Source: Thiobacillus sp. UBA2597
Lineage (GTDB): Bacteria > Pseudomonadota > Gammaproteobacteria > Burkholderiales > Thiobacillaceae
Length of the DNA stretch: 14,826 bases
Direction of reading: 5' to 3'
Assembly: GCA_002339725.1 (NCBI GenBank)
Contig: DDKN01000039.1
Location: 1 to 14,826, forward strand
Each line of letters begins with the position of its first letter. The first letter of the stretch is position 1. The notes below the pieces were generated by a model that saw only the letters and a list, made by a program, of their open reading frames with translations, searched no databases and was not told where the DNA came from. Below, piece by piece: positions 1 to 7,414 of the stretch. The translations under genes were made by a program, and so were the position numbers.

Positions 1-1529
1 AGGTAGTTGTGGTGGTAACGGCGGTAGATCGGGTCGAGCTGGAAATAACTCAGGGTGTCGTTCATCCAGCCCATGTTCCACTTCATCGAGAAGCCGAGGC
101 CGCCCAGATACACCGGGCGCGAGACCATGGGCCAGGCGGTCGATTCCTCGGCGAAGGTGAGGGCGCCGGGGAAGCGCTCGTGCACCATGACGTTCATCTC
201 GCGCAGAAAGTCGATCGCCTCCAGATTTTCCCGGCCGCCATACTTGTTGGGCAGCCATTCGCCCGCCTTGCGCGAGTAATCGAGGTAGAGCATGGAGGCG
301 ACGGCATCGACCCTGAGGCCGTCGATGTGGAATTCCTTGAGCCAGTAATAGGCGCTGGAGAGCAGGAAGCCGGCCACCTCGCGCCGGCCGTAGTTGAAGA
401 TGTGGGTGCCCCAGTCCTGGTGCAGGCCCAGGCGCGGGTCTTCGTGCTCGTACAGGGCGGTGCCGTCGAACCGGGCCAGGGCCCAGTCATCCATGGGAAA
501 GTGGCCGGGCACCCAGTCCAAAATGACGCCGATGCCGGCCTGGTGGCACTGGTCGATCAGATAACGCAGGTCGTCGGCGCTGCCGAAGCGCGAGCTGGGG
601 GCGAAATAGCCCGTGGTCTGATAGCCCCAGGATTCGTCCAGCGGGTGTTCGGTCAGCGGCAGGAACTCGATGTGGGAAAAGCCCAGGTCGCGCACATAGG
701 GGATCAGGGCATCGGCCAGTTCGCGGTAATTGTAGAAGCGGCCGTCATAATGCCGGCGCCAGGAGCCGGCGTGCACTTCGTAGATGTTCATCGGCGCGTG
801 CAGCCAATCGCGCTTGGCCCGCGCCTGCAGCCAGGCCTCGTCGCCCCAGGCATATTGGCTCACAGCCGGCACCCGGGCCGCGCTGCCCGGACGCAGCTCA
901 AAGGCCTGGCAATACGGGTCGCTCTTGATGCGGATCTCGCCGGTGTGGCGGTTGCGAATCTCGTATTTGTAGTAGTCGCCGGGCATCAGGCCGGGGATGA
1001 ACAGTTCCCACACGCCGGAACTGCCGCGCACCCGCATGGGATGCACCCGGCCGTCCCAGCGGTTGAAATCGCCGATCACCGAGACCCGTTCGGCATTCGG
1101 TGCCCACACCGCGAAGCGCACGCCCTCGACCCCCTGCAAGGTGTGGGGATGGGCGCCGAGCGCCCGATAGGCCTCGAGCAGGCGGCCTTCATTGAACAGA
1201 TGCAGGTCGTGTTCGGACAGGATCGGCTCGAAACAATAAGGATCGTATTGCTCGAAGGTCTGGCCGCCTTCGCGGAATTTCAGGCGGTAGGGCTTGCGCA
1301 GCTTGGGCGGCAGCGGCGGCTTGAGGTCACCGTGCCATTCGAACAGGCCGCGCTTGTCGGTACGCTCGAGCGGGATCTCGTCGCCTGCCAGCAGCAGGCT
1401 CACCGCATCGGCATTCGGCCGGAACACCCGGATCAGATGCTCACTGCCCGACTGATGCAAGCCGAGAATGCTGAACGGGTCATGGCAGCGGGCCGAAAAA
1501 AGCCGGTCCAGTCGGGTGGGTGGTGTCAT
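1..1529 (-). CDS. glgB: 1,4-alpha-glucan branching enzyme (GH13), 3' end cut by window edge
   Basis: GlgB cuts alpha-1,4 chains and rejoins them as alpha-1,6 branches during glycogen synthesis in the cytoplasm. The reverse strand reads open for 509 codons and runs off the left edge; compared with the roughly 730-residue E. coli enzyme, about 200 C-terminal residues are missing. An N-terminal domain (DPFSILGLH near residue 17) is followed by a CBM48-like domain (FAVWAPNAERVSVIGDFNRWDG) and the GH13 barrel. The nucleophile is Asp408 in LRVDAVASMLY and the general acid is Glu461 in FAEESTAWP; the spacing of 53 equals E. coli D405/E458. The third catalytic Asp lies outside the window. The ATG at 1529 gives a normal N-terminus but has only a weak Shine-Dalgarno; an in-frame GTG nine bases upstream is an alternative. 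It is divergent from glgC. Confidence 0.96.
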   Translation of the reverse strand, partial: MTPPTRLDRLFSARCHDPFSILGLHQSGSEHLIRVFRPNADAVSLLLAGDEIPLERTDKRGLFEWHGDLKPPLPPKLRKPYRLKFREGGQTFEQYDPYCFEPILSEHDLHLFNEGRLLEAYRALGAHPHTLQGVEGVRFAVWAPNAERVSVIGDFNRWDGRVHPMRVRGSSGVWELFIPGLMPGDYYKYEIRNRHTGEIRIKSDPYCQAFELRPGSAARVPAVSQYAWGDEAWLQARAKRDWLHAPMNIYEVHAGSWRRHYDGRFYNYRELADALIPYVRDLGFSHIEFLPLTEHPLDESWGYQTTGYFAPSSRFGSADDLRYLIDQCHQAGIGVILDWVPGHFPMDDWALARFDGTALYEHEDPRLGLHQDWGTHIFNYGRREVAGFLLSSAYYWLKEFHIDGLRVDAVASMLYLDYSRKAGEWLPNKYGGRENLEAIDFLREMNVMVHERFPGALTFAEESTAWPMVSRPVYLGGLGFSMKWNMGWMNDTLSYFQLDPIYRRYHHNY

Positions 1530-1559
1530 CTCTGTCACGAAGCCATTCGGGTTTCGAGC

Positions 1560-1586
1560 TATCATGATAAGTGAAGCCGATTCACT
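1560..1586. promoter_or_regulatory. Paired palindromes in the glgB/glgC divergent spacer
   Basis: The 83-bp spacer holds two adjacent symmetric elements. TATCATGATA at 1560-1569 is a perfect 10-base palindrome, so a -10-like TATCAT occurs on both strands. AGTGAA (1570-1575) and TTCACT (1581-1586) form a perfect inverted repeat around a 5-base centre. I could not find a good -35 at proper spacing for either gene. An operator or overlapping divergent promoters for the glycogen genes is inference. Confidence 0.35.
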
Positions 1587-1612
1587 GTGGCGAGATTTGT
1601 AGGGGACGTGCC

Positions 1613-2893
1613 GTGCAGAGGGAATATCCGCGCTTTATCAGTGTCCTGACCAAGAGCACCGTGGCCCTGATCCTGGCCGGCGGCCGGGGCAGCCGGCTGA
1701 AACATCTCACCGACTGGCGCGCCAAGCCGGCCGTGCCGTTCGGCGGCAAGTTCCGCATCATCGATTTTCCCCTGTCCAACTGCATCAATTCCGGCATTCG
1801 CCGCATCGGGGTGCTCACCCAGTACAAGGCGCATTCCCTGATCAAGCACATCCAGCGCGGCTGGGGTTTTTTGCGCGGCGAGTTCAACGAATTCATCGAG
1901 CTGCTGCCGGCCCAGCAGCGGGTGGACGAGTCGTCCTGGTACAAGGGCACGGCCGACGCGGTGTTCCAGAACCTCGACATCCTGCGCATCTACAAGCCGG
2001 AATACGTGCTGATCCTGGCGGGCGATCACATCTACAAGATGGACTACGGCGAGATGCTGGCCGACCACGTGCGCAACGAGGCCGACATGACCGTGGCCTG
2101 CATGGAGGTACCGCTGACCGAGGCCTCGGCCTTCGGGGTGATGGCGGTCGATGACGACGCGCGGGTGACCTCGTTCGTCGAGAAGCCGGCCAATCCGCCG
2201 GCCATGCCGGGCAAGCCGGATACGGCGCTGTGTTCCATGGGCATCTATGTCTTCAATGCCGCCTTCCTCTACGAGCAGCTGATCCGGGATGCCGACGATC
2301 CCCACTCCGAGCACGATTTCGGCAAGGACGTGATTCCGCACATGCTGAAGTCGGGTTACCGGATCTACGCCCACAGCTTCACCGACAGCTGCGTCTACGC
2401 CGAAGGCGAGAAGCCCTACTGGCGCGACGTCGGCACGGTCGACGCCTATTGGGAGGCCAATCTCGATCTGGCCCGGGTGACGCCGGAACTCAACATCTAC
2501 GACAGGGACTGGCCGATCTGGACCGATCAGCAGCAGCTGCCGCCGGCCAAGTTCGTGTTCGACGATGACCATCGGCGTGGCATGGCGGTCGATTCCACCG
2601 TCTCCGGCGGTTGCATCATCAGCGGTGCCGTCGTGCGGCGCTCGGTGCTGTTTTCCAACGTGCACGTCGCCGAGGGGGCCTATCTGGAAGAGGCGGTGGT
2701 CCTGCCCGGGGCCCGCATCGGCGCCGGGGCGGTGCTGAAAAAGGTGGTGATCGATCGAGGTTGTCAGATCCCGGCCGGCATGAACATCGGGGTCGACCAC
2801 GAAGCGGATGCCAAGCGTTTCTACGTCACCGCGCAGGGGGTAACCCTGGTGACTTCCGAGATGCTGGGCATGAATCTCCATTACGTGCGCTGA
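1613..2893 (+). CDS. glgC: Glucose-1-phosphate adenylyltransferase (ADP-glucose pyrophosphorylase)
   Basis: GlgC makes ADP-glucose and pyrophosphate from ATP and glucose-1-phosphate, the committed and allosterically controlled step of bacterial glycogen synthesis. The GTG at 1613 is chosen because AGGGGA lies at 1601-1606 and it gives 426 residues, close to the 431 of E. coli; an upstream in-frame GTG at 1571 would add residues that do not resemble the family. Visible motifs are the nucleotide-binding LILAGGRGSRL (residues 19-29), AKPAVPFGGKFRIIDFPLSN, the active-site LILAGDHIYKMDY, FVEKP, and YWRDVGTVDAYWEANLDL. A left-handed beta-helix C-terminal domain follows. In the segment LTDWRAKP, Trp35 occupies the place of E. 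coli Lys39, the lysine linked to fructose-1,6-bisphosphate activation, so effector preference may differ. The next gene begins 25 bases downstream, suggesting an operon. Confidence 0.97.
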   Translation: MQREYPRFISVLTKSTVALILAGGRGSRLKHLTDWRAKPAVPFGGKFRIIDFPLSNCINSGIRRIGVLTQYKAHSLIKHIQRGWGFLRGEFNEFIELLPAQQRVDESSWYKGTADAVFQNLDILRIYKPEYVLILAGDHIYKMDYGEMLADHVRNEADMTVACMEVPLTEASAFGVMAVDDDARVTSFVEKPANPPAMPGKPDTALCSMGIYVFNAAFLYEQLIRDADDPHSEHDFGKDVIPHMLKSGYRIYAHSFTDSCVYAEGEKPYWRDVGTVDAYWEANLDLARVTPELNIYDRDWPIWTDQQQLPPAKFVFDDDHRRGMAVDSTVSGGCIISGAVVRRSVLFSNVHVAEGAYLEEAVVLPGARIGAGAVLKKVVIDRGCQIPAGMNIGVDHEADAKRFYVTAQGVTLVTSEMLGMNLHYVR

Positions 2894-2918
2894 TGCCGCA
2901 TTCCGACCCGAGGTAGGT

Positions 2919-4592
2919 GTGCTGCATCTGATCTTCTGCTGGCATTTCCATCAACCGGATTACCGCACCGAGCGCGGTGAATACCGCCTGCCCTGGACCT
3001 ATCTGCATGCGCTGAAGGACTACTCCGACATGGTGGCGCATCTGGAGGCGGCACCCGACGTGCGGGCGGTGGTGAATTTCGTACCGAGTCTGGTCGAGCA
3101 GCTGGACGACTACGTCGGCCAGTTTGCCCGCGGCGAGCCGCGCGATCGGCTCCTGGCCTGGTTGATCGAGCCGGAGCTGGATCGGCTGGATGAGACCGCC
3201 AAGGCCGAACTGATCGCGGCCTGTTTCCGCCTGAACTATCCGACCATGGTGGAGCCGTTTCCGGCCTACCGGATGCTGCACGAGATGTATGAGCGGCTCA
3301 AGAGCGAGCCAGCCAGTCTGAACTATCTTTCCGGTCAGTATCTGGCCGATCTGGTGACCTGGTATCACCTGGCCTGGACCGGCGAGACCGTGCGGCGTGA
3401 CCGGCCCTTCGTCCTCGCCCTGTTGCAGAAAGGCCGGGGCTTCAGCCTGGCGGATCGGCGCGGCCTGTTTCAACTCATCGGCGATGTGCTGAGCGGTTTG
3501 TTGCCGCGTTATCGTGCCCTGGCCGAACGGGGCCAGATCGAGCTGTCCAGCACGCCGCACAGCCATCCCATGGCCCCCCTGCTGATCGACTTTCAGGCGG
3601 TGCGCGAGGCACGGCCGGCAGCCAGCCTGCCCGGCAGCCCCGCCTATCCCGGTGGCACGGACCGGGTGCGGGCGCATATCCAGGCCGCCATCGAGAGCCA
3701 TCGCAGCCATTTCGGCCGGGCGCCGGTCGGCTTCTGGCCGGCCGAAGGCGGCCTGTCGGAACCGGTGTTGCGCCTGATGGCCGAGGCCGGTGCGCGTTGG
3801 GTGGCCAGCGGCGAGGGCGTGCTGCGCCACAGCCTGCAGGCCGCCGGGGTCGACCTGAGCCACAAGGCGGCTTGGGCCTATCGCCCCTATCGCCTGCCGG
3901 GTATCGACACCTGTTGTTTCTTTCGGGACGATCACCTGTCGGACCTGATCGGCTTCGAATACAAAAGCTGGTGGGCGAGCGATGCGGTGCGCCATTTCAT
4001 GCACGGCCTGGAGACGATCCAGCGCGAAACCGCGGGCGGCGAGGCCGTAGTGACCGTGATCCTGGACGGGGAAAACGCCTGGGAGTACTACCCCTACAAC
4101 GGCTATTATTTCCTCTCGGAGTTGTACAAGACGCTGTCGAGTCACCCGGACATTCGCACCACCACCTTTGCGGAATATCTCGAACTCAAGGCGAACGGCG
4201 TCGGCACGCTGCCCCGGCTGGTCGCCGGCACCTGGGTCTATGGCGACTTCAGCACCTGGATGGGCGATGCCGCGAAAAACCGGGCCTGGGATCTCTTGTG
4301 CGCGGCCAAGCAGGCCTACGACCAGGCCCTGCGCGCGGGGCGCCTGACGCAAGCGGCCCGTACCGAGGCCGAACGCCTGCTCAAATCCTGCGAGAGTTCC
4401 GACTGGTTCTGGTGGTTCGGTGATTACAACCCGGCCGAGAGCGTCCAGGCCTTCGATCAGCTCTATCGGGCCAAGCTCAAACAGCTTTACGGGCTGCTCA
4501 AACTGCCCAGTCCGGTGGCCCTTGAGGTGCCGATCAGCGGTGGCGGCGGGGCGGCCGAGGCCGGCGGGGTGATGCGACGCGGCCAGGGCTGA
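2919..4592 (+). CDS. Glycoside hydrolase family 57 (alpha-amylase or glucanotransferase type)
   Basis: A cytoplasmic retaining alpha-glucan-active enzyme of family GH57, 557 residues, with no signal peptide. The GTG at 2919 follows AGG at 2911-2913 and starts directly at family region 1 (HFHQP, residues 9-13). The nucleophile is Glu276 in GFWPAEGGLS and the acid/base is Asp383 in VILDGENAWE; a later DFSTWMGDAAKN segment matches the last conserved region. The C-terminal part is helical (KQAYDQAL...). GH57 contains alpha-amylases, 4-alpha-glucanotransferases, branching enzymes and amylopullulanases, and the sequence alone does not decide among these. Position directly after glgC suggests a role in glycogen turnover or chain remodelling. 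Because GlgB of GH13 type is encoded next door, a second branching activity is less likely but not excluded. Confidence 0.9.
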   Translation: MLHLIFCWHFHQPDYRTERGEYRLPWTYLHALKDYSDMVAHLEAAPDVRAVVNFVPSLVEQLDDYVGQFARGEPRDRLLAWLIEPELDRLDETAKAELIAACFRLNYPTMVEPFPAYRMLHEMYERLKSEPASLNYLSGQYLADLVTWYHLAWTGETVRRDRPFVLALLQKGRGFSLADRRGLFQLIGDVLSGLLPRYRALAERGQIELSSTPHSHPMAPLLIDFQAVREARPAASLPGSPAYPGGTDRVRAHIQAAIESHRSHFGRAPVGFWPAEGGLSEPVLRLMAEAGARWVASGEGVLRHSLQAAGVDLSHKAAWAYRPYRLPGIDTCCFFRDDHLSDLIGFEYKSWWASDAVRHFMHGLETIQRETAGGEAVVTVILDGENAWEYYPYNGYYFLSELYKTLSSHPDIRTTTFAEYLELKANGVGTLPRLVAGTWVYGDFSTWMGDAAKNRAWDLLCAAKQAYDQALRAGRLTQAARTEAERLLKSCESSDWFWWFGDYNPAESVQAFDQLYRAKLKQLYGLLKLPSPVALEVPISGGGGAAEAGGVMRRGQG

Positions 4593-4605
4593 GCCGGGCT
4601 TGCGC

Positions 4606-4611
4606 TAGAAT
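4606..4611 (+). promoter_or_regulatory. Possible -10 element upstream of the SlyD-like gene
   Basis: TAGAAT at 4606-4611 matches the sigma-70 -10 consensus in five of six places and lies 26 bases before the start codon, in a spacer with no other role. No convincing -35 is present at 16-18 bases upstream. The gene differs functionally from the preceding glycogen genes, so an own promoter is reasonable. Confidence 0.35.
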
Positions 4612-4637
4612 GTCCACCTTATTTTCAGGAGTGCGTC

Positions 4638-5129
4638 ATGAGTGACGATGTGGTGAGCCGGAACAAGGTCGTATTCATGACTTATTCGGTGTTGAACGAG
4701 GCCGGGCAGGTCATGGGCCAGAACGACGTGCCGACGGGTTATGTCCAGGGGGCCGGCAGCGGTCTGTTCGAGAAGATCGAACGCAGCCTGGAGGGGCATA
4801 GGGTGGGCGACCGGGTCGAGGTGAGGCTCACGCCCGAGGAGGGTTTTGGCCCGGCCGATCCCAATCTGGTGGTGATCGAGGATCTCGCCAACGTGCCACC
4901 CCAGTTGCGCCGGCTCGGCGGCGAAGCCGAGGCGCAGAACGCCCAAGGCGAGGTGATCACCTTCCGCACGGTGAAGATCGCCGATGGCAAAGTCACGCTC
5001 GACGGCAACCATCCCCTGGCCGGCCAGAATGCGGTGTGCGTGGTTGACATCCTGGCGGTGCGCCCGGCGACGCCGGAGGAGATTCGCACCGGCTTTCCCG
5101 TGGAACAGATGCCCACGCAAATGCACTGA
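4638..5129 (+). CDS. SlyD-like FKBP-type peptidyl-prolyl cis-trans isomerase
   Basis: Predicted cytoplasmic prolyl isomerase and folding helper of the SlyD/FkpB group, 163 residues. AGGAG at 4627-4631 sits 6 bases before the ATG. The FKBP half shows FMTYSVLNEAGQVMGQ, the loop GYVQGAGSGLFEKIERSLEGHRVGD (residues 35-59) and LTPEEGFGPADP. An inserted flap domain follows, and the chain returns with the family-typical VTLDGNHPLAGQNAVCVVDILAVRPATPEEI. It lacks the His/Cys-rich metal-binding tail of E. coli SlyD and ends shortly after PVEQMPTQMH, so a nickel-handling role is not supported. Several loop residues differ from standard SlyD (QGAGSGLFEKIE where HGHGSLISGLE is usual), so its isomerase efficiency or client choice may differ. 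It appears monocistronic and ends at a strong terminator. Confidence 0.87.
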   Translation: MSDDVVSRNKVVFMTYSVLNEAGQVMGQNDVPTGYVQGAGSGLFEKIERSLEGHRVGDRVEVRLTPEEGFGPADPNLVVIEDLANVPPQLRRLGGEAEAQNAQGEVITFRTVKIADGKVTLDGNHPLAGQNAVCVVDILAVRPATPEEIRTGFPVEQMPTQMH

Positions 5130-5144
5130 GCGAGCGGCACCAAG

Positions 5145-5173
5145 AAAAAAGCCCGCGTGACGCGGGCTTTTTT
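5145..5173. terminator. Strong bidirectional intrinsic terminator
   Basis: AAAAAAGCCCGCG (5145-5157), a TGA loop and CGCGGGCTTTTTT (5161-5173) form a perfect 13-bp symmetric hairpin flanked by A and T runs. It lies 15 bases after the SlyD-like stop on the plus strand and 16 bases after the SCP2-like stop on the minus strand, so it can serve both convergent genes. Confidence 0.93.
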
Positions 5174-5189
5174 CGCTTTGGCGGTGGGC

Positions 5190-5699
5190 TTATTTGGCCG
5201 GACAGGCGTCATCACCCGGCACCTTGCCGGGGATGAGCAGGAACTGCTCGAACGGGCCCATCACGCTCATGGCCTCGCCCTTGGGGCCGGAGAACTGCAG
5301 ACGGCCGAACATCATGGCGCGCATGGGGCCGTATTCGCCGGCGCCCATTTCACGCCAGCGCTTGGTCTCGGCGTGCATGACGTAATCCACCGCGAGGTCC
5401 AGGTTGGCGGTCTGCACCTTGCCGCCATAGGTGCACAGGGCCTTGCCACCCTGCGGCTGGATTTTCATTTCCACTTTGGTCGTCTCGCCGCAGTCGGTGC
5501 GATACATCTGCATGATCTTGTAGCCGCGGCCTTTGTCGTTCTTGATCCACTTGTCGGCCAGTTCATCCGTCAAAGCCGGGGTTTTGTTCCATTGCTGGCA
5601 GGCCTGGGCCGCCCATTCGGCGGACATCAGGGGCGCTGCGACGGCAGCCGGCGCGGTGAGCAGGCCAACAGTGAACAGGGTGGCGAGGGCTTTCTGCAT
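5190..5699 (-). CDS. Secreted SCP2 sterol-carrier-like protein
   Basis: A 169-residue protein with a clear Sec signal peptide (MQKALATLFTVGLLTAPAAVAA, cut expected near residue 22), so probably periplasmic. The C-terminal half (about residues 95-160) resembles the SCP2 sterol-binding fold, with the run YGPMRAMMFGRLQFSGPKGEA followed by a hydrophobic final strand/helix; SCP2 domains bind lipids and fatty acyl compounds. The mature part has four cysteines (ACQQW, TDCGE, LCTY, DACPAK), suited to two disulfides in the periplasm. GGAGGAG lies 8 bases before the ATG. It follows a four-gene MCE lipid-transport operon on the same strand across a 108-bp gap with a possible own promoter. A periplasmic lipid carrier for that system is inference; the SCP2 assignment is moderately sure. 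Confidence 0.68.
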   Translation of the reverse strand: MQKALATLFTVGLLTAPAAVAAPLMSAEWAAQACQQWNKTPALTDELADKWIKNDKGRGYKIMQMYRTDCGETTKVEMKIQPQGGKALCTYGGKVQTANLDLAVDYVMHAETKRWREMGAGEYGPMRAMMFGRLQFSGPKGEAMSVMGPFEQFLLIPGKVPGDDACPAK

Positions 5700-5748
5700 T
5701 TAGGTATCTCCTCCATCAAAAAGGGTTGGACTTCACGAGCCCGCGACA

Positions 5749-5777
5749 AGCGTAGTGGGAACGTACCACCCTGTAAA
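5749..5777 (-). promoter_or_regulatory. Candidate sigma-70 promoter for the SCP2-like gene
   Basis: Read on the minus strand, TTTACA (5777-5772, five of six to TTGACA) is followed after exactly 17 bases by TACGCT (5754-5749, three of six to TATAAT). This would give a leader of about 40 bases. The -10 is weak, so the call is tentative. Confidence 0.33.
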
Positions 5778-5805
5778 GCCCCTGTCGCAAAGCGCCCTCG
5801 GGGCT
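5777..5805 (-). terminator. Weak hairpin after the MCE operon lipoprotein gene
   Basis: AGCCCC and GGGGCT (plus positions 5777-5782 and 5800-5805) can pair across a 17-base loop that itself contains a short CGC/GCG stem. On the minus strand only TTTA follows, so termination would be leaky. It overlaps the candidate -35 of the next gene, and read-through into the SCP2-like gene is plausible. Confidence 0.22.
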
Positions 5806-5807
5806 GG

Positions 5808-6482
5808 TCAAGGCGAGCCGGGTTGGGCCGAGAGCACGAGTTCGATCTGGCGTTGCAGCCGGTCCGTGGCCGCCCGGTCACCGGCGGCTTCGGCGCGCTG
5901 ATGCAGCACATGCAGCCAGGCGAGCAGGGGCCGGCGCCAGCCCTGTTCGGCGGCAGTGGTCTGCGCCGCGGCGAGGGTCTCGGGCATGATCTCGCCCGAT
6001 TTGAGCAGCAGGGCGCTGGCGATGAGCCGGGCCGCCGGATCTTTGATGGTTTGGACGACGCGGTTGCGTTGACCGGCATCCTTGGCCGCGGTCAGTTCGG
6101 CGTAGTGGCGTGGCAACAGGGCGGCATTCAGACCTTGCCAGTCGTCGGCGAGGAAGCGGGCATAGGCGGCCTCTTCGGCCGCGGCGTAGTCCGCCAGCTT
6201 GGCATATTCGGTGCAGGGTGCGAAATCGAGACCGGCGATCCGGCTGGCACAGCGGATGAGTTCGGCCCGGGCCGCCAGATCGAGCCGGCCGGTCCTGGCC
6301 AGTTCGCTGCGCGCCCTGGCGAAATTCCGTTCGGCCGCGCGGCTGTCGCCTTCCAGCCAGCGCTGCTGGTAGCGCTCCAGGTGTTCGACCGCATTCAGCT
6401 TCCAGTCGGGTGGCGGCGGCGTGCCGGCGCAGGCGGCGAGCAGGGGCAGGGCCCACAGGACGAGCAGGGCGCGCGGCTTCAT
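5808..6482 (-). CDS. Lipoprotein of the MCE lipid-transport operon
   Basis: A 224-residue protein with a lipoprotein signal: MKPRALLVLWALPLLAAC places the lipidated Cys at residue 18 in an LAAC lipobox. Asp is not at +2 (Ala follows), which favours outer-membrane sorting by the Lol rule. The rest is almost wholly alpha-helical, with TPR-like repeats around HLERYQQRWLEGDSRAAERNF and two further cysteines (CASRIAGLDFAPC). I do not recognise a named family; it does not look like the PqiC-type auxiliary lipoprotein. The ATG at 6482 overlaps the stop of the MCE gene as ATGA and has GGAGG upstream, so translational coupling is likely. By position it could be the outer-membrane partner of the MCE channel; that is inference. 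Confidence 0.85.
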   Translation of the reverse strand: MKPRALLVLWALPLLAACAGTPPPPDWKLNAVEHLERYQQRWLEGDSRAAERNFARARSELARTGRLDLAARAELIRCASRIAGLDFAPCTEYAKLADYAAAEEAAYARFLADDWQGLNAALLPRHYAELTAAKDAGQRNRVVQTIKDPAARLIASALLLKSGEIMPETLAAAQTTAAEQGWRRPLLAWLHVLHQRAEAAGDRAATDRLQRQIELVLSAQPGSP

Positions 6483-7414
6483 GGCAGCTTCACCTCCACC
6501 TCGCGCGCGAACGGCCATTTGCGATTGATCTCGTTGATCAGGTGATTGAGCTTGCGCACGCTGTCGTCGATCTCGCCGCGCAGCAGGGCGAGGTCGCCGC
6601 TCGCCTCCTGGGCGTTGGCCAGGATGGCGTCGGCCTTTTTCAGGCTGTCGCGCGTCTGTTGCAGCAGGGCGTTGACCTGGCTCAGGGCCTGATCGGTCTG
6701 GTCCATCACCCCGTTCTGGCCGAACACGCGCCGATCCATCTTGAGCGAGACGCCGTTGAGGGTGTCGAGCAGCCGGTTGGCCTGATCGACCGCATCGACC
6801 ACCTTCTTCGCCTGGTCGGCGCTGCCGAGCACGCCTTCCAGCACGCCATACCGGCCGGCCATGCGCCCGGTCACCGTGTTCACATGGGCCAGGCTTTGGT
6901 CCAGGTGGGAGCCTTCGTGGGTCATGCGTTCCAGATTGTCGAGCAGGTTCTTGGCCCGGGTGATCAAAAGCGGCAGTTCCTCGGTCATGTCGCCGGTATA
7001 GAGCGGCGGCAGGGCGTGCTCGGCGAGCGGCGGGGCGGCAAGATCGGTGCTGAAGACCCGAATCTTGGCGCCACCGACCAGGGGCTTTTGCAGGGTGAAC
7101 ACGCTGGTCGAGCGCAGCCAGCGCTCATGCCGGGTCGGCACCTCGATCTCGATCCGGCCCTGGCCCTGCTCGGTCAAAGTGATGCGCTTGACCTGGCCGA
7201 TGGGAAAGCCGGAGAAATTGAGCGGCATGCCGATGCTGACGTTGCTGACGTCCTCGGCGATCAGGGTGAGGGTGCGGGTCGGCTCGAACAGCCCGCGCGC
7301 GAACAAGGTGTAGCCGAGGAAGCCGAGCGCGAGAAAGACGGTGGTGCCGACCAGCAGGCTGACCTTGAGCCCGAGATGCTTGATCAGATGGGTGGGTAGA
7401 GCGGGGCGTTCCAT
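6479..7414 (-). CDS. MCE domain protein (MlaD-like substrate-binding component) with long helical tail
   Basis: Inner-membrane-anchored periplasmic component of an MCE lipid transporter, 311 residues. One transmembrane helix (about 16-38, LKVSLLVGTTVFLALGFLGY) is followed by a single MCE domain (about 45-125; IGMPLNFSGFPIGQVKRITL is typical of the family). A region of long helices or coiled coil runs from about 150 to 300 (LLDNLERM..., ANRLLDTLNGVSLKMD, LSQVNALLQQTRDSLKKADAIL). E. coli MlaD is about 183 residues, so the tail is a large addition. MCE proteins form hexameric rings that pass phospholipids or other lipids between membranes. The gene begins 31 bases inside the preceding ATPase-like frame and ends in an ATGA overlap with the lipoprotein gene, so these genes are expressed together. 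Confidence 0.92.
   Translation of the reverse strand: MERPALPTHLIKHLGLKVSLLVGTTVFLALGFLGYTLFARGLFEPTRTLTLIAEDVSNVSIGMPLNFSGFPIGQVKRITLTEQGQGRIEIEVPTRHERWLRSTSVFTLQKPLVGGAKIRVFSTDLAAPPLAEHALPPLYTGDMTEELPLLITRAKNLLDNLERMTHEGSHLDQSLAHVNTVTGRMAGRYGVLEGVLGSADQAKKVVDAVDQANRLLDTLNGVSLKMDRRVFGQNGVMDQTDQALSQVNALLQQTRDSLKKADAILANAQEASGDLALLRGEIDDSVRKLNHLINEINRKWPFAREVEVKLP

Noticed and set aside
9..1574. Long plus-strand open frame antisense to glgB (521 codons)
   Set aside because: Its His/Gly/Ala/Val-rich product matches no family I know, and the minus strand encodes a clear GlgB with catalytic residues; it is a GC-rich shadow frame.
5157..6545. Plus-strand open frame of 462 codons across the SCP2-like and lipoprotein genes
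   Set aside because: It begins within the terminator and runs through the 108-bp intergenic gap; both minus-strand genes have signal sequences and ribosome sites.
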